Assembly: GCA_016719785.1 (NCBI GenBank)
Contig: JADJYJ010000003.1
Coordinates: 186,001-250,000 of the forward strand
DNA from: Candidatus Amarolinea dominans
GTDB taxonomy: Bacteria; Chloroflexota; Anaerolineae; SSC4; Amarolineaceae
Direction of reading: 5' to 3'
DNA length: 64,000 nucleotides
Shown: positions 37,501 to 45,900 of the stretch, in pieces
Layout: each line of letters opens with the position of its first letter
How positions within the stretch are numbered: position 1 is the first letter of the stretch
Translations under genes and position numbers: made by a program
The notes under the pieces: generated by a model
The model's input: the letters and a program-made list of their open reading frames with translations, nothing else
The model's database searches: none
What the model was told of the DNA's origin: nothing

Positions 37501-37733
37501 AACTGTACCAGGTGGAACGCTCGTTGCAGGCGGAAGACGGCTATGTTCCGGTCAGCCCGCTGCTTGCCAGTGCAACACACCCCGATGGCCGTTTTACCTG
37601 GGAGGATGACCAGGTCGAAGCCGGTCAGGTTTACTGGTACAGACTCGTAATCCAGCCTGGAAACACAATCGTAGGCCCGGTGGCCGGCTATGCGGGCGGC
37701 CAGCATTTGTTTATCCCCCTGGTTAGCCGCTGA
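34501..37733 (+). CDS. C25-type cysteine peptidase, frame broken by a one-base deletion
   Basis: The first frame starts at ATG 34501 with a signal peptide (TATFLLSLLTAVVHPLPVTAAA) and an N-terminal domain, and leaves the family after about 35388. The other frame continues from there (GPGAWHLQATGFGSSQVVVY) to 37733. One missing T in a CATTTCG-like context explains the change; restored, the protein has about 1077 residues, nearly the length of the paralogue at 39546. The catalytic domain keeps VVNVQDVYDEFGGG, LLVGDGTYDFKD, His in YTGHGDSRSW (codon at 36330) and Cys in MGCEVGYF (codon at 36429). Then follow a DUF11-like domain, one SdrD-B-like domain (GVNFVDTNGNGLRDGDE) and an FnIII-like end finishing with LFIPLVSR. 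Confidence 0.85.
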
Positions 37734-37775
37734 GCAAACACGCAGGCCCCAACAAGCCGCATGACGAACGAGATG

Positions 37776-37811
37776 AACGGGTGGTTGATCCACGGATCCC
37801 ACCCGTTTTTT
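37776..37811 (+). terminator. Rho-independent terminator
   Basis: AACGGGTGG (37776-37784) pairs with CCACCCGTT (37799-37807), whose end runs into six T (37806-37811). Loop of 14 bases holds a smaller GATCC-ACG-GATC dyad. It ends the second C25 gene. Confidence 0.9.
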
Positions 37812-37853
37812 GTGGGCTTTTTCGTCGCGATCTGCAACGGGAATAGCGAAAAA

Positions 37854-37881
37854 TTGACGTGACAAGGGCTTTGGCTATAAT
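37854..37881 (+). promoter_or_regulatory. Promoter of the first HTH gene
   Basis: TTGACG (37854-37859), 16-base spacer, TATAAT (37876-37881). The 5' leader to the ATG at 37978 would be about 90 bases. Confidence 0.75.
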
Positions 37882-37977
37882 ATAGAATCATGTTGTCAAA
37901 ACTAAATCCGGTTGGTATCGTTCAACAACATAGACAGACAGTATTAGATTACAGGGGTTACGAAAGGAGTACGGACC

Positions 37978-38394
37978 ATGCTTTTCGTGCGTGAACTCCA
38001 AACAGATGAACGCCAGGCTCTTGACCAAGCGGCCAACAATCCCTCCCTGGATTGGTCACAACGCGCACGCATCATCTTGCTATCGGCGGCCAGCAAGACG
38101 GTTCCTGACATTAGTGCAGAAGTGAGGCTTCACCCCATTAACGTGCGCAAGTGGATCCACCGCTTCAATATGCGCGGCTTGGCAGGCCTGCGTTCTGGCA
38201 AGTCACCGGGGCGCCCGCCGGTATTTTCGGAGACACAGCGCCAGGAGATCGCCGATTTGGCCCACGCCAACCCGAGGGAGGTTGGTTCGGCTTTCGATCG
38301 CTGGTCGTTACAACGCCTCCGTGAACATCTCATGACGCACAACATCGTAGGGTCAATCAGCGCCGAGACCGTTCGTCAAATTCTTCTCGACTGA
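37978..38394 (+). CDS. HTH-only relative of IS630-type transposase N-terminus (copy 1)
   Basis: 138 residues; ATG 37978 follows AAAGGAG. The protein is the paired HTH/winged-helix part of IS630-family transposases: ARIILLSAASKTVPDISAEV, INVRKWIHRFNMRGLAGL, SGKSPGRPPVFSE, then a second helix block (FDRWSLQRLREHL) and SAETVRQIL. The catalytic DDE half is absent and the gene ends cleanly at a stop followed by a terminator-like hairpin. With its own promoter and ribosome-binding site, it may have become a DNA-binding regulator; alternatively it is a transposase fragment. A paralogue follows 219 bases downstream. Confidence 0.75.
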   Translation: MLFVRELQTDERQALDQAANNPSLDWSQRARIILLSAASKTVPDISAEVRLHPINVRKWIHRFNMRGLAGLRSGKSPGRPPVFSETQRQEIADLAHANPREVGSAFDRWSLQRLREHLMTHNIVGSISAETVRQILLD

Positions 38395-38427
38395 ACCACC
38401 CGCTAACCTCAATTCACGACCATCCAT

Positions 38428-38456
38428 AGCCCTGCTCACAAGGCAGGGCTTCTTGT
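38428..38456 (+). terminator. Terminator-like hairpin after HTH copy 1
   Basis: AGCCCTGC (38428-38435), 7-base loop, GCAGGGCT (38443-38450), then TCTTGTT. Perfect stem, weak T-run. Confidence 0.65.
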
Positions 38457-38613
38457 TGCCTGGCATCTGGGCAGAGCGATCGGCGCCCAAAACCCCTCCA
38501 GCGTTTCTTGGTACCACCGCGCTATTGAGTTTGGGCATGGAGTTTCGTACTATGTGAAATACCAGGAGATGATTATCTCTTTTCAATTCACGCTCCCAAC
38601 CTCAGGAGGAACC

Positions 38614-39129
38614 ATGTTATTTGTACGCAAGCTCACGGAGAATGAGCGTCAAAAATTGGCGGATGTCGCAATCTCCCATGCCGCCTATGATTGGGCACAG
38701 CGCGCACGCATCGTACTGCTCTCGGCCCAGGGGCGTTCAGTACCAGAGATCGGCGACGAAGTGAATCTGCACCCGATCAACGTCCGCAAATGGATTCACC
38801 GTTTCAACGCGTATGGGGTCGAGGGACTGCAATCTGGCAAATCGCCCGGTCGCCCGCCCGTATTTTCCGAAGAACACCGCGATCGGGTTCTCTCCACGGC
38901 GCGCAAGAACCCGCGTGACTTAGGGCTTCCATTTGACCGCTGGTCGTTGCAAAGACTGCGTGATTACTTGATAGAAAGGCAATTGGTGCCATCCATCAGC
39001 GCCGAAACCGTGCGCTTGATTCTCTGGTCGCATGGTTTGCGCTACAACATGCGGCAAGAGTGGAGAACACCATTTACGTTTGCCTGGCTGGAAGAGTTCG
39101 AAGGCGTGCGCGTGGGCGCCATGCGCTAG
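38614..39129 (+). CDS. HTH-only relative of IS630-type transposase N-terminus (copy 2)
   Basis: 171 residues; ATG 38614 follows AGGAGG at about 38604. Close paralogue of the previous gene over its first 135 residues (LHPINVRKWIHRFN and SGKSPGRPPVFSE are shared) with an added C-terminal stretch (LILWSHGLRYNMRQEWRTPF, WLEEFEG) that corresponds to the linker before the DDE domain in IS630 transposases. No DDE residues follow. The stop codon lies inside the first unit of a 30-bp tandem repeat. Same alternatives as for copy 1: a domesticated DNA-binding protein or a decayed transposase. Confidence 0.75.
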   Translation: MLFVRKLTENERQKLADVAISHAAYDWAQRARIVLLSAQGRSVPEIGDEVNLHPINVRKWIHRFNAYGVEGLQSGKSPGRPPVFSEEHRDRVLSTARKNPRDLGLPFDRWSLQRLRDYLIERQLVPSISAETVRLILWSHGLRYNMRQEWRTPFTFAWLEEFEGVRVGAMR

Positions 39130-39242
39130 TGCATGCCAGTCTTCACCGCCAGGCGCTAGTGCGCGCCAGTCTTCACCCCCAGGCGCTAGTGCGTGCCAGT
39201 CTTCACCCCCAGGCGCTAGTGCGTGCCAGCCTTTGGCGCCAG
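39123..39242. repeat. 30-bp tandem repeat, four units
   Basis: Units at 39123-39152, 39153-39182, 39183-39212 and 39213-39242, consensus GCGCTAGTGCGTGCCAGTCT plus TCACCCCCAG. The first unit holds the TAG of the HTH gene; since 30 is a multiple of three, the following units repeat that stop in frame. The rest of the 416-base gap to the next gene holds only the promoter at 39385. Confidence 0.9.
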
Positions 39243-39384
39243 GCGGTTGTCGTCCCCGCATCAACGCCTTGCCCCTGCTGGCTCGCGCTGACCGTCCCCT
39301 TCGATTTCCGTGTTCGAGACCTCCGATAGCACCGACACCTCTTTCTGTAAGTTTTCCCAAGCCACCTGCCAAAATCAACGATCT

Positions 39385-39438
39385 GTAAGCCAAAGGTAAG
39401 GTAAAGACGTTGACTTCACTGGTAAAGTAGCCTACAAT
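39385..39438 (+). promoter_or_regulatory. Direct-repeat promoter of the third C25 gene
   Basis: GTAAGCCAAAG (39385-39395) and GTAAGGTAAAG (39396-39406), then TTGACT (39410-39415), 17-base spacer, TACAAT (39433-39438). This is the clearest of three such promoters: the 11-bp repeat sits directly before the -35, as for OmpR-type activators. Confidence 0.75.
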
Positions 39439-39545
39439 TAAATTGTTCGGCTACCAGGCATAAGCAGCCAGGCCGCCCCCCCCGGATTGACGCCCTACCT
39501 GCATGAGAGAGCCGCTCTTCGAGAGCTGTTTGGAGATACTTACAG

Positions 39546-42500
39546 ATGATACGAAAATCAGCCTATGTGATTTTCATGTTGTGTTTTGTGATCGGTGCGA
39601 TGGCGCCGGTTGCTGTCGGCGCTGAGGCCATGACGGCGCCTGTTGAGCCTGCGACCCCGGCTATCGGAGTCAGCTACAAACTCCAGGTGGCTCAGGAAGG
39701 TATGTATCGGCTAACCTACACCGATTTGCAAACAGCCGGTTTGCCGGTTGACACACTCAACCCGGCGCAACTGCAAATCTTCGCAGGCGGTTCAGAAATT
39801 GCCATTTTCGTGGCCGGTGAGGGCGACGGGATCTTTGATTCCAGCGACTATGTGGCTTTCTACGGCAAGCCAGTTCACACGCTGTACACCGATATCAACA
39901 CCTATTGGCTCGCGTTTGGCGAAGCCAACGGCCTGCGCATGACCCAACGCGATGTGACGCCAGCCGGCGGCGTGCCGCAGTCCGCCTTTGCCACCACGAT
40001 GCATTTCGAGGACAACCAGTTGTACGATGGCAAAATACCAAGTACCGAAGGCGGCGACCACTGGTATTCGTCGAACTACTTCTTCCTGCTCTGCTCTACG
40101 CCCAGCACCTGCCCAACGCAGACGCTGAGTTACCCAATGAACCTACCCGGCCTGGCCAGCGGCTCCTTTCCTGCCAGCCTGCATGTCGCCCTGCGGGGGG
40201 TCTGGTCGAACCCGTTTGTCAATCCCGATCACCTCGTTACGTTCTATCTGAATGGCACGTTGCTTGGCGACGTCTCCTGGGACGATTACGAACTAAGTAA
40301 CACCACCCTCGCCTTCGATCAGTCCATTTTGCAGATCACGAACACCGTGACCGCCACGGCTGTGGTCGTTGGCAGCGGCGTTCAGGACCAAATCTACCCC
40401 GACTGGTTTGAACTGACGTATCATGATGTGCCTGCAGCGCGCAGCGATGTGGCCCGTTGTGACGCCGATAGCGCCGGCACGCTGGCTTATGCGATTGGCG
40501 GTTTTACGGACTCCAACATTCACGCCTTCGATGTGACCGATGCAAACCACCCCACACGCCTGGTCAACGCCGCTGTCACCGGAGCGCTGGCACCCTTTAC
40601 CCTGGAATTCTCTGATGTGCGCGCGGCGCCGAACAGCCGTTGCCTCAGTTTGGCCGACGCCGCCTTTCTGACGCCCCTCAGCATCACCCTGGACACCCCT
40701 TCGAATCTGAAAGCGTTAACGAATGGCGCCGATTACCTCGTCATCACGCACCATGACTTCCTGGCCCAGGCAACCCAATTGGCCAATTATCGTGCCAGTC
40801 ACAATCAGTACGCCACGGCCGTGGTTGATGTGCGGGATATCTATGATGAATTTAGCTTCGGCCTGATGAGCCAGCAAGCGATCAAAGATTTTCTGACCTT
40901 TGCCTACAACAACTGGCAGCCCCGCCCGCAGTTCGTCCTCTTGATGGGGGACGCAACCTACGACCCGAAGGGCTTCAGTGCAATACCCGATCAGGTCTTT
41001 GTTCCCGCTTTTCTTGCCATGAGCGATTCCTTCATGGGAGAAACGGCCGCGGATAATCGCTACGTGGACGTAGACAATAACAAGATGCCCGATATGCACC
41101 TGGGACGCTTCCCGGTCAACACCGTGGCTGAAGCTCAAGAAATGGTGGATCGCGTCGTGAGCTACGAAGCCCAGGCGCCCGATCAAGCGTGGAATCGCCG
41201 TGTGATCTTCGTAGCCGACGACGCCGATGGCGCCGGCAACTTTTCCGAACACAGCAACCTGGTTGCAGATCATATCTTGCCCGCAACCTTCACCCAATCC
41301 AAGCTCTATTTCCGTATCAACTACACCAGCGCCAGCGCCCTGCGTACCGCACTGCTCAATGGCATCAACAGCGGCGCCTTGTTCGTCAACTACAACGGCC
41401 ACTCCTCCATTCCCTACTGGGGCGGTGAGCGCTACTTCCGCACCAGTGACGTGGCGACGCTGACCAACGCCGGACGCTGGCCGGTGATGCTCCCCATGAC
41501 CTGCCTCGAAGGGTACTACATCGTGCCCGGGTACAAGTCGCAGGGAGAGACGGTCGTGCGCACCCTGGGGCGAGGCGCCATTGCCAGTTGGTCGCCCACG
41601 GGCCTGGGCGTGGCAACCGGCCACACCGAGCTTTACACCGGCTTCTATGAGGCTATTTTCGAACAGGGCATCTTACAGCTCGGGCCGGCCACCACCGCCG
41701 GCAAGCTCAAGCTTTTCAATACCAGCAGCCCATTCAAGGAACTGTTGGACAACTACATCCTTTTCGGCGACCCTGCGCTGACCCTGGCGTTGCCCGCGGC
41801 CGATCTTGGCATCAGCAAATCTGTGGAGCCGGCCGGCTCTGTAGCGCCAGGACAGCCGCTGACGTACACGATTACCGTGAGTAATACCGGACAGTTGAGC
41901 GCCAGTGGTGTGCGCATCACCGAGACGCTGCCTTCTGAATTGAGCAATGTGGCCTGGAGCGCCAGCCATGGCGATGTCATCCTTGAAACGGGCAGCAACC
42001 TGGTCTGGACCGTCGCTGCGCTGGCAGCCGGGGAACAGCGCACCATCACCCTGAACGGCGCCGTCACCAACACGATTACGTCAACCACGATCATCACCAA
42101 CACCGCCCAGGTGAGCGGCGACCCGCCCGACCGGCGCTCAACAAATAACAGCGCCACGGTGACAACCCAGGTGGCGACAGGCGCCTCGGATCTGGGTGGC
42201 CTGGTGTGGGCCGACATCAGCGGTGATGGCTCACCCAACGAAAACCCACTGATGGGTCTGCAATCCTTTGTCATCGCCGTTCTCGATCAGGGCGGCGCCA
42301 CCGTCGCCACTACCCTCAGTAACAGCAGCGGGCAGTGGCGCATCAATGGGTTGCCACCCGGCACCTACAACGTTGTGATTCAATCGCTGTCTGGCTTCAT
42401 TCCGACCACGCCGACCAGCCGCATCGCCATTGCGACACCCGGTCAGAACCTGCTCAATCTCAACTTCGGCTATGTCGTGCCCACTGGGGTTGGACTGAGT

Positions 42501-42806
42501 TCGTTCACGGCCAGTGTGGAGGGCGCCCAGGTGCGTGTGGCATGGACCTCGCTGCGTGAGTTGAACCTTGTTGGCTACTACGTGTATAATAGCCCCACAG
42601 CAAATGGCTTGCGAACCCGGATCACGAACGAAATCGTTCCAGCCCAGGGCAACGCCAGCAGCTATGTGGCCCTGGATCCGGCTGGAAACAGCGGCGAGTT
42701 CTACTGGATCGAAGCAGTTGCCCCCGATGGCAGCACCTGGTACGGCCCCACGGCGGCGCAAGCGCAGAATTGGCACCGTGTCTTTCTGCCTGTTGCGCAA
42801 CGTTAG
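39546..42806 (+). CDS. C25-type cysteine peptidase with DUF11, SdrD-B-like and FnIII-like domains
   Basis: 1086 residues, intact. Start ATG 39546 after GGAGAT; signal peptide VIFMLCFVIGAMAPVAVGAEA. N-terminal beta-rich domain to about 380; C25 catalytic domain about 400-750 with VVDVRDIYDEFSFG, LLMGDATYDPKG, likely catalytic His619 (YNGHSSIPYW) and Cys653 (MTCLEGYY); DUF11-like domain (ISKSVEPAGSVAPGQPLTYT); one SdrD-B-like domain (LGGLVWADISGDGSPNENP); and an FnIII-like C-terminal domain (VRVAWTSLRELNLVGYYVY) ending in HRVFLPVAQR. A secreted, probably cell-surface, protease. Its catalytic region is closest to that of the gene at 24416, while its C-terminal half matches the gene at 34501. Confidence 0.92.
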   Translation: MIRKSAYVIFMLCFVIGAMAPVAVGAEAMTAPVEPATPAIGVSYKLQVAQEGMYRLTYTDLQTAGLPVDTLNPAQLQIFAGGSEIAIFVAGEGDGIFDSSDYVAFYGKPVHTLYTDINTYWLAFGEANGLRMTQRDVTPAGGVPQSAFATTMHFEDNQLYDGKIPSTEGGDHWYSSNYFFLLCSTPSTCPTQTLSYPMNLPGLASGSFPASLHVALRGVWSNPFVNPDHLVTFYLNGTLLGDVSWDDYELSNTTLAFDQSILQITNTVTATAVVVGSGVQDQIYPDWFELTYHDVPAARSDVARCDADSAGTLAYAIGGFTDSNIHAFDVTDANHPTRLVNAAVTGALAPFTLEFSDVRAAPNSRCLSLADAAFLTPLSITLDTPSNLKALTNGADYLVITHHDFLAQATQLANYRASHNQYATAVVDVRDIYDEFSFGLMSQQAIKDFLTFAYNNWQPRPQFVLLMGDATYDPKGFSAIPDQVFVPAFLAMSDSFMGETAADNRYVDVDNNKMPDMHLGRFPVNTVAEAQEMVDRVVSYEAQAPDQAWNRRVIFVADDADGAGNFSEHSNLVADHILPATFTQSKLYFRINYTSASALRTALLNGINSGALFVNYNGHSSIPYWGGERYFRTSDVATLTNAGRWPVMLPMTCLEGYYIVPGYKSQGETVVRTLGRGAIASWSPTGLGVATGHTELYTGFYEAIFEQGILQLGPATTAGKLKLFNTSSPFKELLDNYILFGDPALTLALPAADLGISKSVEPAGSVAPGQPLTYTITVSNTGQLSASGVRITETLPSELSNVAWSASHGDVILETGSNLVWTVAALAAGEQRTITLNGAVTNTITSTTIITNTAQVSGDPPDRRSTNNSATVTTQVATGASDLGGLVWADISGDGSPNENPLMGLQSFVIAVLDQGGATVATTLSNSSGQWRINGLPPGTYNVVIQSLSGFIPTTPTSRIAIATPGQNLLNLNFGYVVPTGVGLSSFTASVEGAQVRVAWTSLRELNLVGYYVYNSPTANGLRTRITNEIVPAQGNASSYVALDPAGNSGEFYWIEAVAPDGSTWYGPTAAQAQNWHRVFLPVAQR

Positions 42807-42904
42807 CGCCCTGCCTGCGTCTTAGAAAGAGGTAATATCGGTACTGCATCGTGGCCTTGCATCGTTACCAGGCACTGGATCGTTTTGTAATCTGACAGAC
42901 AAAT

Positions 42905-42951
42905 GGCGATTGTCGGTAAGGCCGAGCCGACACTCGCCTTTGCCCTTTTTT
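42905..42951 (+). terminator. Rho-independent terminator
   Basis: GGCGATTGTCGG (42905-42916) pairs with CCGACACTCGCC (42927-42938) with one mismatch across a 10-base loop, followed by a T-rich run with six T at 42946-42951. It ends the third C25 gene. Confidence 0.8.
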
Positions 42952-42999
42952 GCGGTCTGCCACAGGCAGACTGACATTGCGCGACACAGGAGGTGGCTT

Positions 43000-45900
43000 A
43001 TGACTCACCCGCGTTCTCCCCTGCAACTTCATCCGGAGGCTGCGCCGCACGCCCGCGGATCTGCCCGGCAGGTAATCCGCTCTCAGCCCTGGCTGCTGCT
43101 TTGCGGTATCATCCTGCTCTTGCTTGGCCTGGTGCTGCAACCCGGCGTTACTTCGGTAGGCGCCGATCGGGAGGCGCCCATTGGCATTGATGACGCACCA
43201 CTCCAAACCGCGCGCGAGTGGGGCACGTGCTTTGACCAACTGGACGGTGGCTACGGCGTGGTTGCCTCCGGAATTGGCCTCGATGGCTTGACGTCAGGAA
43301 CGATCAATATCACCATTCCTGGCAACGTGTTCAAGGCCTATTTGTATTGGAACAACGCCACGACACTGATCAATGGCTCCAACTTCAATGTGACGCTCAA
43401 TAGTATACCGGTCACGTCCGACGGAGATTACTTTGGCAAGTGGAGCAGTGTCCTCTACGCCCATGCCTATTGGGCCGACGTTACAGCCCTGGTCACCGGC
43501 CCCGGCGCGTCCAGTTATCTCATCTCCGGCGTAACCATCGGGTCCTATAGCAACGGTGCTGCGCTGGTTGTTGTCTACAAGCAGACTGGCCGCTTGCCGT
43601 ACCACGTCTGGCTGAACGAGGGTTTGGACATCGCCCGTGGCCACTTCGGCCCACCGACGCTGGCCGCCGGAACCGACCCGACCGAGTTCTCCGGTGTGGA
43701 TGCCTACGATCAGACTCCTCCTGGCAGCGCGCGCCAGGCTCTCACTTGGTCCGTGGTTGGCGGTGTCCAGCCCACACAGGGTTCTGGCCTGTGGGGTCAG
43801 CAAGGTATTACCGGCACCTTGCCCATCACGTCCGACCTCTTCATTACCGGAACGTTGATCGCCAACAATCCGTACATTGCCAATCGCGGCAATTATATGG
43901 ATGTTTACAGCACAACCATCACCGTGCCTGTCACGACCACCTGGCAGTTGCTGCAGGCAGAATCCAAGGACACCAATTCGCCCGATCTGGAGTGGATCGT
44001 CCAGACTTTTGAGATTCCGCTCAGCGGCTGCGCCTCGACGCCGACGCCAACGCCGACGCCCACGTTGACGCCGACGAACACCCCGACGCCGACACGCACG
44101 CCGACGCCGACCAATACGCCGACAAACACCCCGACGCCGACGCCAACGCCGACGGACACACCCAAGCCGCCGACGCCGACGCCGACGCCCACGGATACGC
44201 CGACGCCGACCCCGACGAACACGCCAACCAATACGCCGACGCCAACCCTGACGCCGACGAACACGCCGACGCGTACACCGACGCCGACGCCGACGCCAAC
44301 CCTGACGCCGACGAACACGCCGACGCCGACACCGACGCCGACGAATACCCCAACGCCGACACCGACGCCGACGAACACGCCGACGCGTACACCGACGCCG
44401 ACACCGACGCCGACCAATACGCCAACCAACACCCCGACGCCGACGCCAACCAATACGCCGACGGGGACCGCTACTAATACCCCGACGCCGACGCCGACGC
44501 CGACGAACACCCCAACCCCGACCCCCACGAACACCGGTACGGCAACCCTGACGCCGACGCCGACCAACACCCCAACCCCGACGCCGACGCCGACCAATAC
44601 GCCAACGCCGACACCGACGCCGACCAATACGCCAACCCTGACGCCGACGCCGACTAATACGCCCACCCCGACGCCGACGCCGACCAATACGCCAACCCCG
44701 ACGCCGACGCCGACCAACACCCCAACCCTGACGCCGACGCCGACGCCGACGAACACCCCAACACCGACGCCGACGCCGACCAACACCCCAACCCTGACGC
44801 CGACGCCGACCAACACCCCGACCCCGACGCCGACGCCGACCAATACCCCGACGCCGACGCCGACCAATACGCCGACGAACACCCCGACGCCGACGGCGAC
44901 GAACACCCCGACCCCGACGCCGACGCCGACCAATACCCCGACGCCGACCATCACCCCCACCGCGACGCCAACGTGGACGCCGGGCGGCCCCACTGCCACA
45001 CCGACCCCGACTGCAACGAATACTCCCACGGTCACGCTGACGCCGACGAATACCCCGACGCCGACCAACACGCCGACGCCGACGCCGACGCCGACCAACA
45101 CGCCGACGCCGACGCCCACCAACACACCGACGCCGACGCCGACCAACACGCCGACGCCGACGCCGACCAACACACCGACGCCGACGCCGACTAACACGCC
45201 GACGAATACCTCAACGCCGACGCCAACGCCGACTAACACGCCGACGCGTACGCCAACGCCGACGAACACGCCGACGCTGACGCCCACCAATACGCCGACG
45301 CCGACGCCCACCAACACCCCGACACGTACGCCGACGCTGACGCCAACACCGACGCCGACCAACACACCGACGCCGACGCCGACGCGTACGCCGACGCCGA
45401 CCAACACGCCGACGCCGACGCCGACCAATACACCGACGCCGACGCCGACGCCGACCAACACACCGACGCCGACGCCGACCAACACACCGACGCCGACGCC
45501 AACCAACACACCGACGCTGACGCCGACCAACACACCGTCGCCGACGCCGACGCCGACCAACACACCGACGCCGACGCCGACCAACACGCCGACGAATACC
45601 CCGACGCGTACACCGACGCCGACCAACACGCCGACGAATACCCCGACGCGTACGCCGACGCCGACCAACACGCCGACGAATACCCCGACGCGTACGCCGA
45701 CGCCGACCAACACGCCGACGAATACCCCGACGCGTACACCGACGCCGACTGTGACCAATACCCCGACCCCAACGCCGACGCCGCTCTGCCAGCCGGATCA
45801 GTATGAGCCGGACAACAGTTACACCAGTGCCACCCTCCTACCCACGAACGGCTCGGCTCAGGTACATAACTTCCATGTCACCGGTGACCAGGACTGGTTC

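Noticed and set aside
39123..39242. CRISPR array
   Set aside because: The 30-bp units are contiguous, without spacers, and no cas genes are near.
43905..45758. 617-codon antisense frame of VGVGVGV-type sequence
   Set aside because: It is the complement of the Thr/Pro-coding repeat; the frame stays open because of repeat composition, with no start context or domain.
44038..45783. CRISPR-like or rearranged repeat locus
   Set aside because: The repeat is in frame throughout and flanked by protein domains of one gene.
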